Shown: one piece after another, positions 59,881 to 64,000 of the stretch | Position numbering within the stretch: the stretch's first letter is position 1 | How the letters are laid out: every line of letters starts with the position of its first letter | NCBI RefSeq assembly: GCF_029675105.1 | Contig: NZ_JAQQFV010000009.1 | Location: 248,001-312,000 of the forward strand | DNA: 64,000 nt | Origin: Nocardia anocheti | GTDB lineage: Bacteria > Actinomycetota > Actinomycetes > Mycobacteriales > Mycobacteriaceae | Direction: 5' to 3' | The notes under the pieces: model-generated | Database searches by the model: none | The model's input: the letters and a program-made list of their open reading frames with translations, nothing else | What the model was told of the DNA's origin: nothing | Translations under genes and position numbers: made by a program

Positions 59881-60831
59881 GTGGATGCCCTAGCCGGATT
59901 GCTCGAAGGTCCGCGGGCGCGCGGCGCGTTCCTCATGTGCTCGCTGCTGAACCCGCCGTGGTCGCTGCGTATCCAGGACGAGGCGCCGCTGACCGTGCTG
60001 GCGATCATTCGCGGAAACGCCTGGGTCAGTACCGATTCCGAGCCGCCGCGGCAACTCGTGGCCGGTGACGTGGCGGTATTCCGTGGCCCGCGGCCGTACA
60101 CGGTGGCCGACGATCCGACGACCACGCCGCAGATCATCATCCAGCCGGGCCAGGTCACCACCACACCCGACGGCGAGATCCTGTGCGAGACATTGAGTCT
60201 GGGCGTCCGGCAGTGGGGCACCGACCCCGAGGGCGAGACGCTGATGGTCACCGGCACCTACGAGCACGCCGGGGCGGTGAGCAGGCGCCTGCTGCGCGCC
60301 CTGCCGCAGGTGGCGGTGCTCCCGCGCGGCGAACTCGACACCCGCCTGCTCGACCTGCTCGTCGACGAGGCCACCCGTGACCGTCCCGCCCAGGGCGCCG
60401 TCCTCGACCGCCTGCTCGACCTGCTGCTCATCGCCGCCCTGCGCGCCTGGTTCGCCCGCGACGACGCCCCCGCCTGGTACCACGCCTACAGCGACCCGCT
60501 CATCGGCAAGGCGCTGCGCCTGCTGCAGAACAATCCGGCGCATCCGTGGACGGTGGTCGCGCTGGCCGAGGCGGTCGGCATGTCCAGGGCCGCGCTGGCC
60601 CGCCGGTTCACCGACCTCGTCGGCGAGCCCCCGATGACCTTCCTGACCGAATGGCGCCTGTCGCTGGCCGCCGACCTGCTCGCCGAGTCCGACGCGACCG
60701 TGGAAACCATCGCCCACCAGGTCGGCTACGGCACCGCCTTCGCGCTGAGCACCGCGTTCAAGCGGCATTTCGGGGTGAGCCCGCGCGACCACCGGCAGGG
60801 CGGCGCCGCCGCGCTGTCCTCGTCGGCCTGA
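59881..60831 (+). CDS. AraC-family regulator with cupin (AraC_binding_2/cupin_6) domain
   Basis: A 316-residue regulator. The N-terminal cupin-like domain (LMCSLLNPPWSLRIQDEAPLTVLAI, QLVAGDVAVFRGPRPYTVADDP) spans residues about 1-150. The AraC DNA-binding domain is C-terminal, with HTH1 WTVVALAEAVGMSRAALARRF and HTH2 VETIAHQVGYGTAFALSTAFKRHFGVSPRDHR. Start GTG 59881 or the in-frame GTG 59872. The divergent oxidoreductase is the probable target; the inducer is unknown. Confidence 0.88.
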   Translation: MDALAGLLEGPRARGAFLMCSLLNPPWSLRIQDEAPLTVLAIIRGNAWVSTDSEPPRQLVAGDVAVFRGPRPYTVADDPTTTPQIIIQPGQVTTTPDGEILCETLSLGVRQWGTDPEGETLMVTGTYEHAGAVSRRLLRALPQVAVLPRGELDTRLLDLLVDEATRDRPAQGAVLDRLLDLLLIAALRAWFARDDAPAWYHAYSDPLIGKALRLLQNNPAHPWTVVALAEAVGMSRAALARRFTDLVGEPPMTFLTEWRLSLAADLLAESDATVETIAHQVGYGTAFALSTAFKRHFGVSPRDHRQGGAAALSSSA

Positions 60832-60863
60832 GCGGTCCGGGGCGTGCCTGCCAAGATGACACC

Positions 60864-61280
60864 ATGACCTACCCCGTGCTGTGGCCGATGCCGACCCGCT
60901 GGGCCGACAACGACCAGTACGGTCACGTGAACAACGTGACCTACTACTCCTACTTCGACACCGCGGTCAACGCCTGGCTCATGCGGGCCACCGGCACCGA
61001 CATCACCGCGCTGCCCGCGCTGGGCGTGGTCGCCCAGACCTCGTGCCGGTTCCACGGCTCGGTGAGCTTCCCCGACGAGCTGCGCGTCGGCCTGCGGATC
61101 GCGCGGCTGGGCAACTCCAGCATCACCTACGACCTGGCGATCTTCCGCGTCACCGAGGCGGGCGACGAACTGGCCGCCACCGGCGAGTTCGTGCACGTCT
61201 ACGTCGACACCCAGACCCGCAAGCCGGTGCCGATCCCCGAGGTGATCCGCACGGCGGCCGCGGAGCTGGTGACCGACTAG
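60864..61280 (+). CDS. Acyl-CoA thioesterase, 4HBT/YbgC type
   Basis: A 138-residue hot-dog thioesterase. The catalytic signature RWADNDQYGHVNNVTYYSYFD has the Asp and the GHVNN loop of 4-hydroxybenzoyl-CoA-type enzymes. Later strands are TSCRFHGSVSFPDELRVGLRI and FVHVYVDTQTRKPVPIPE. Substrate is unknown. Its TAG stop shares the CTAG tetranucleotide with the convergent SDR gene, so the stops overlap by 4 bp. Confidence 0.9.
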   Translation: MTYPVLWPMPTRWADNDQYGHVNNVTYYSYFDTAVNAWLMRATGTDITALPALGVVAQTSCRFHGSVSFPDELRVGLRIARLGNSSITYDLAIFRVTEAGDELAATGEFVHVYVDTQTRKPVPIPEVIRTAAAELVTD

Positions 61281-62083
61281 GACGCGGTCAGCATCGACTG
61301 GAACCGGCGCATCCCGGCGATCCAGCGGTCGTAGTCGGCGCCCTTGTTGCGGTACATGTGCAGCACCTCCGGGTGCGGCAGGATCAGGAAGTGCTCGGCG
61401 GCCATCGCCTCGACCACCGTCTCGGCGACCTCCTCGGTCGAGAGCATCTTGCCCGCGGTCTTGACCGCCTTGATCGCCAGCGCGGCGGCCTCGGGGTCCT
61501 CGGGAATCAGGTCGCCGCTGAGCAGCCGGGTGTCCACGCCCATCGGGCACAGGCAGCTCACCCGCACCCCCCGATCGCCGTAGGTGACCGAGAGCCACTC
61601 GGCGAAACCGACCGCGGCGTGCTTGGTCACCGAGTAGGGCGCCGACCCGATCTGGGTGAGCAGGCCCGCCGCCGACGCGGTCGAGACGAAATATCCGCTG
61701 CCACGCTCGACCCAGCCGGGGACCAGCAGCTCGGCGGCGCGCACGTGCGCCAGCACGTTCACCTCGAGCGCGGCCGACCACTGGGCCTCGGTGCTGTCGA
61801 GCCCGGGACCGCCGCCGATGCCCGCGTTCGCGAAATACAGGTCCACCGGCCCGAATTCACGCTCGGCCGTCGCGATCAGTTCCGCGATGACCTGCCGGTC
61901 GGCCACGTCACCGCCCACCGCGATCGCCCGCTCGCCCAGTTCACCGGCCACCTTCGTCGCCGTGTCGGCGTCCAGATCCGCCACGACCACCCGCGCGCCA
62001 CCGGCCACCAGCCGCCGCGCCAGCCCCGCGCCGATACCCCCGCCCGCGCCGGTGACGATCGCGACCTTGCCCTCTATCTCCAT
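61277..62083 (-). CDS. Short-chain dehydrogenase/reductase
   Basis: A 268-residue classical SDR. The cofactor motif is VAIVTGAGGGIGAGLARRL, Asp at VVVADLDAD (NAD preference), NAG in YFANAGIGGG and the catalytic set S-Y-K in STASAAGLLTQIGSAPYSVTKHAAVGF. The C-terminal RNKGADYDRWIAGMRRFQ is typical of an uncharacterised actinobacterial SDR subgroup. Substrate is unknown. Confidence 0.88.
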   Translation of the reverse strand: MEIEGKVAIVTGAGGGIGAGLARRLVAGGARVVVADLDADTATKVAGELGERAIAVGGDVADRQVIAELIATAEREFGPVDLYFANAGIGGGPGLDSTEAQWSAALEVNVLAHVRAAELLVPGWVERGSGYFVSTASAAGLLTQIGSAPYSVTKHAAVGFAEWLSVTYGDRGVRVSCLCPMGVDTRLLSGDLIPEDPEAAALAIKAVKTAGKMLSTEEVAETVVEAMAAEHFLILPHPEVLHMYRNKGADYDRWIAGMRRFQSMLTAS

Positions 62084-62123
62084 GCCCGCACCCTAACCGC
62101 GGCTGTCTCGGCGGGGGAAGGGT

Positions 62124-62618
62124 TCAGGACGGACCGGCCAGACGATCCAGCAGCGGACCCGTGCGCGGGCCGACCAGCTCGCGCATGACCAGGGCCATGT
62201 TCGTGCGCTCGACTCCGGGGATCTCGAGGATCTGCCCGGCGATGCGGTACAGATCGTCGGCGTCGCGGGCCACCACGCGCACGGTGAGGTCGACCGAACC
62301 GGTCGTGCCGCACACCTCGGTCACCTCGGGCACCTCGGCGAGCGCGTCGACGACGGTGTCGAGCCGATGTTGGTCGACGACCACCGCGACGAAGGCCGAG
62401 AGGGGATAGCCGAGCGCTCGCGGCTCGACCCGGCGCTCGAAACTGCCCAGCACGCCACCGCTGTCCCAGCGGGCCAGCCGGGCCTGCACCGTGTTGCGCG
62501 ACAGACCGAGCCGGGCGGCGAGTTCCACCCCGGTGGCGCGGGGGTTGGCGATCAGTTCGCGCAGCAGCCGCGCGTCGGTGGCGTCGAGTGTCACGGCGTC
62601 GGGTTCGCGACTGGTCAT
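62124..62618 (-). CDS. Lrp/AsnC-family regulator divergent from a 2-oxoacid dehydrogenase operon
   Basis: A 164-residue Lrp/AsnC protein. The HTH is LRELIANPRATGVELAARLGL and then SRNTVQARLARWDSGGVLG. The RAM domain includes SAFVAVVVDQHRLDTVVDALA, SVDLTVRVVARDADDLYRIAG. ATG 62618 is the start. It is divergent from the E1-alpha gene across 171 bp that contain a dyad. Such AsnC proteins (e.g. BkdR/PdhR-like) often activate or repress branched-chain keto-acid dehydrogenase genes, and that is the likely role here. Confidence 0.87.
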   Translation of the reverse strand: MTSREPDAVTLDATDARLLRELIANPRATGVELAARLGLSRNTVQARLARWDSGGVLGSFERRVEPRALGYPLSAFVAVVVDQHRLDTVVDALAEVPEVTEVCGTTGSVDLTVRVVARDADDLYRIAGQILEIPGVERTNMALVMRELVGPRTGPLLDRLAGPS

Positions 62619-62709
62619 ACAACGCAGTATGACAGCGGCCGACCCGTCCAGACCATGCATTCTGCTCATTCCCGTGTCGATCGCTTGCGCAGTCGGCGTA
62701 ATCGTGGAT

Positions 62710-62735
62710 GCTGAGTGATACACATCGCACTCAGC
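62710..62735. promoter_or_regulatory. Dyad GCTGAGTG-N10-... in the AsnC/2-oxoacid dehydrogenase promoter region
   Basis: Perfect 8-bp arms GCTGAGTG (62710-62717) and CACTCAGC (62728-62735) separated by 10 bp, 55 bp before the E1-alpha ATG. Symmetry and position fit an AsnC-family dimer site. Confidence 0.45.
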
Positions 62736-62789
62736 GATTGTCGTACCCGCATCGGGCCCACAAGGCGCGATGGAGAGGAGGCGATCTCG

Positions 62790-63872
62790 ATGTCGGAGAA
62801 ACAGACCTACCCGGTCCAGCTGGTGCAGCCCGACGGCCGTCGCGTGTTCGATCGCGAACACGCCGCGCTCGTCGCCGACGTGGATGCCGGAAAGTTGCGC
62901 GCGCTCTACGAAGACCTGGTGGTGACCCGCCGGATCGATGTCGAGGCGACCGCGCTGCAACGGCAGGGCCAACTCGGCCTGTGGCCACCACTACTGGGCC
63001 AGGAAGCCGCCCAGGTCGGCTCGGCCCACGCGCTGCACCCCGACGACTACGTGTTCGCCTCCTACCGCGAGACCGCGGTGGCCTACTGCCGCGGCGTCCC
63101 GCCCGAGCAGCTGACGGCACTCTGGCGCGGCGTCGCGCACCACTGCTGGGACCCCGAGTCGGTGCGGATGACCAACGCCAATATCGTGGTCGGCTCGCAG
63201 GGCCTGCACGCCACCGGCTACGCCTACGCCGCCCACCTCGACGGCGCCGACATCGCCACCATCGCCTACTTCGGTGACGGCGCGACCAGTCAGGGCGATA
63301 TCGCCGAGGCGCTGGGCTTCGCGTCGGCCTGGACCGCGCCGGTGGTCTTCTTCTGCCAGAACAACCAGTGGGCGATCAGCGAACCGGTCGCCGTGCAGAG
63401 CCATGTGCCGCTGGTGCGCCGGGCCGACGGGTACGGGATGGCGGGCGTGCAGGTCGACGGCAACGACGTGCTCGCGGTGCTGGCGGTCACCCGGCAGGCG
63501 GTCGAACGCGCCCGCTCCGGCGGCGGCCCCACCTTCATCGAGGCGATGACCTACCGGATGGGCCCGCACACCACCGCCGACGACCCCACCCGCTACCGCA
63601 CCGCCGCCGACGCCGAGTACTGGTCCCAGCGCGACCCCATCGAGCGGATGCGCCTGCTGCTCGACCGCGAGGGCCTGCTCGATCCGGAGTTCGTCCGCCA
63701 GGTCGCCGAGACCGCCGACGATGTCGCCCGCCGGGTCCGCAAGGCGACGCTGGAGTTCCCCGACCCGGACCCCGAGCGCATGTTCGACCACGTCTACGCC
63801 ACCGAGCATCCGCTGATCACCGAAGAGGCACAGCGCTTCTCGGAGTATCTCGCCGAAGGAGCGCAGTCATGA
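62790..63872 (+). CDS. 2-oxoacid (branched-chain/pyruvate) dehydrogenase E1 component alpha
   Basis: Thiamine-diphosphate E1-alpha subunit, 360 residues. It has LPP-type GLWPPLLGQEAAQVGSAHAL, FASYRETAVAYCRGV, the ThDP/Mg motif GDGATSQGDIAEALGFASAW with VVFFCQNNQWAIS, and YRMGPHTTADDPTRYR (phosphorylation-loop region). Start ATG 62790 has GGAGAGGAGG upstream. The stop overlaps the E1-beta ATG (ATGA). The mycobacterial homologue (PdhA of the BCKADH) acts on branched-chain keto acids, which I favour over pyruvate. Confidence 0.92.
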   Translation: MSEKQTYPVQLVQPDGRRVFDREHAALVADVDAGKLRALYEDLVVTRRIDVEATALQRQGQLGLWPPLLGQEAAQVGSAHALHPDDYVFASYRETAVAYCRGVPPEQLTALWRGVAHHCWDPESVRMTNANIVVGSQGLHATGYAYAAHLDGADIATIAYFGDGATSQGDIAEALGFASAWTAPVVFFCQNNQWAISEPVAVQSHVPLVRRADGYGMAGVQVDGNDVLAVLAVTRQAVERARSGGGPTFIEAMTYRMGPHTTADDPTRYRTAADAEYWSQRDPIERMRLLLDREGLLDPEFVRQVAETADDVARRVRKATLEFPDPDPERMFDHVYATEHPLITEEAQRFSEYLAEGAQS

Positions 63873-64000
63873 TCACCACCTTCGCCGCGGCGCTCAACAC
63901 CGGGCTGCGCCGTTCGATGGAAGACGACGCCAAGGTCGTGCTGCTGGGCGAGGACATCGGCAGGCTCGGCGGGGTCTTCCGGGTCACCGACACCTTGCAG
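63869..64000 (+). CDS. 2-oxoacid dehydrogenase E1 component beta, N-terminal part
   Basis: From ATG 63869 the frame is open to the window end, giving 44 residues: TFAAALNTGLRRSMEDD, VVLLGEDIGRLGGVFRVTD. This is the characteristic N-terminus of E1-beta (LGEDIG...GGVF). It overlaps the E1-alpha stop by 4 bp. The rest of the gene, and presumably E2, lies beyond base 64000. Confidence 0.92.
   Translation, partial: MITTFAAALNTGLRRSMEDDAKVVLLGEDIGRLGGVFRVTDTLQ

Noticed and set aside
57998-59893. 631-codon plus-strand open frame across the MFS and NmrA genes
   Set aside because: Spans two convincing minus-strand genes and an intergenic gap, and has no family features.
1-64000. CRISPR arrays, rRNA, tRNA, insertion sequences, prophage or integrase genes
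   Set aside because: Looked for repeated spaced direct repeats, cloverleaf-like segments and transposase/integrase motifs; none was seen by eye, though a tRNA scan was not possible.

Overview
The window is G+C-rich actinobacterial chromosome with many GTG starts and dense gene packing. It most likely comes from a mycolic-acid-producing member of the Mycobacteriales, Nocardia-like. The left third keeps the gene order known from Mycobacterium tuberculosis (pcd-lrpA-lat, accA3, sseA, maf, accE, accD5, birA, PH-domain protein, gtrA, purK, purE, fadE25). Insertions here include a two-component system and an acyl-ACP desaturase. Genus-level placement is inference. No rRNA, tRNA, CRISPR array, phage or insertion sequence was seen.

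Region 1 (1-4.6 kb): lysine catabolism (P6C dehydrogenase, Lrp regulator, lysine 6-aminotransferase), a GNAT-like protein and a patatin-type lipase. Region 2 (4.6-21.2 kb): acyl-CoA carboxylase subunits and biotin ligase, a rhodanese with an Fe-S-type regulator, Maf, a desaturase, a two-component system, PurK/PurE, a decayed PIN toxin-antitoxin pair, and a TetR regulator followed by FadE25. Two long palindromes of one apparent repeat family lie after birA and between purK and purE. Region 3 (21.2-29.4 kb): accessory genes, including a Tdi1-like protein, an FAD oxidase, and an MFS/TetR pair that has lost both 5' ends at one junction. Region 4 (29.4-33.0 kb): the three-gene proton-translocating transhydrogenase operon and a second decayed PIN toxin.

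Region 5 (33.0-53.7 kb) is the centrepiece: a catechol siderophore locus. entA-entC-isochorismatase and divergent entE make and activate 2,3-dihydroxybenzoate (DHB). A free aryl carrier protein carries it. A two-module NRPS (C-A-T-E-C-A-T-TE) would join it to a D-amino acid (pocket suggests a basic residue) and a second residue whose pocket I cannot assign. A ferric-siderophore reductase, an exporter, two paralogous binding lipoproteins, two FecCD-type permeases and an ATPase complete the cycle. Three IdeR/DmdR-like iron boxes (42804, 45598, 53631) sit at its promoters. The architecture resembles chrysobactin/vanchrobactin/griseobactin-type tri-catechol systems, but the product is not predictable from sequence alone.

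Region 6 (53.7-64.0 kb): a secreted protein next to the third iron box, a DHA2-type exporter, an AAA+ ATPase, an MFS protein with a 60-bp minisatellite in its central loop, an NmrA-type oxidoreductase divergent from an AraC regulator, a thioesterase, an SDR, and an AsnC regulator divergent from a 2-oxoacid dehydrogenase operon cut by the window end.
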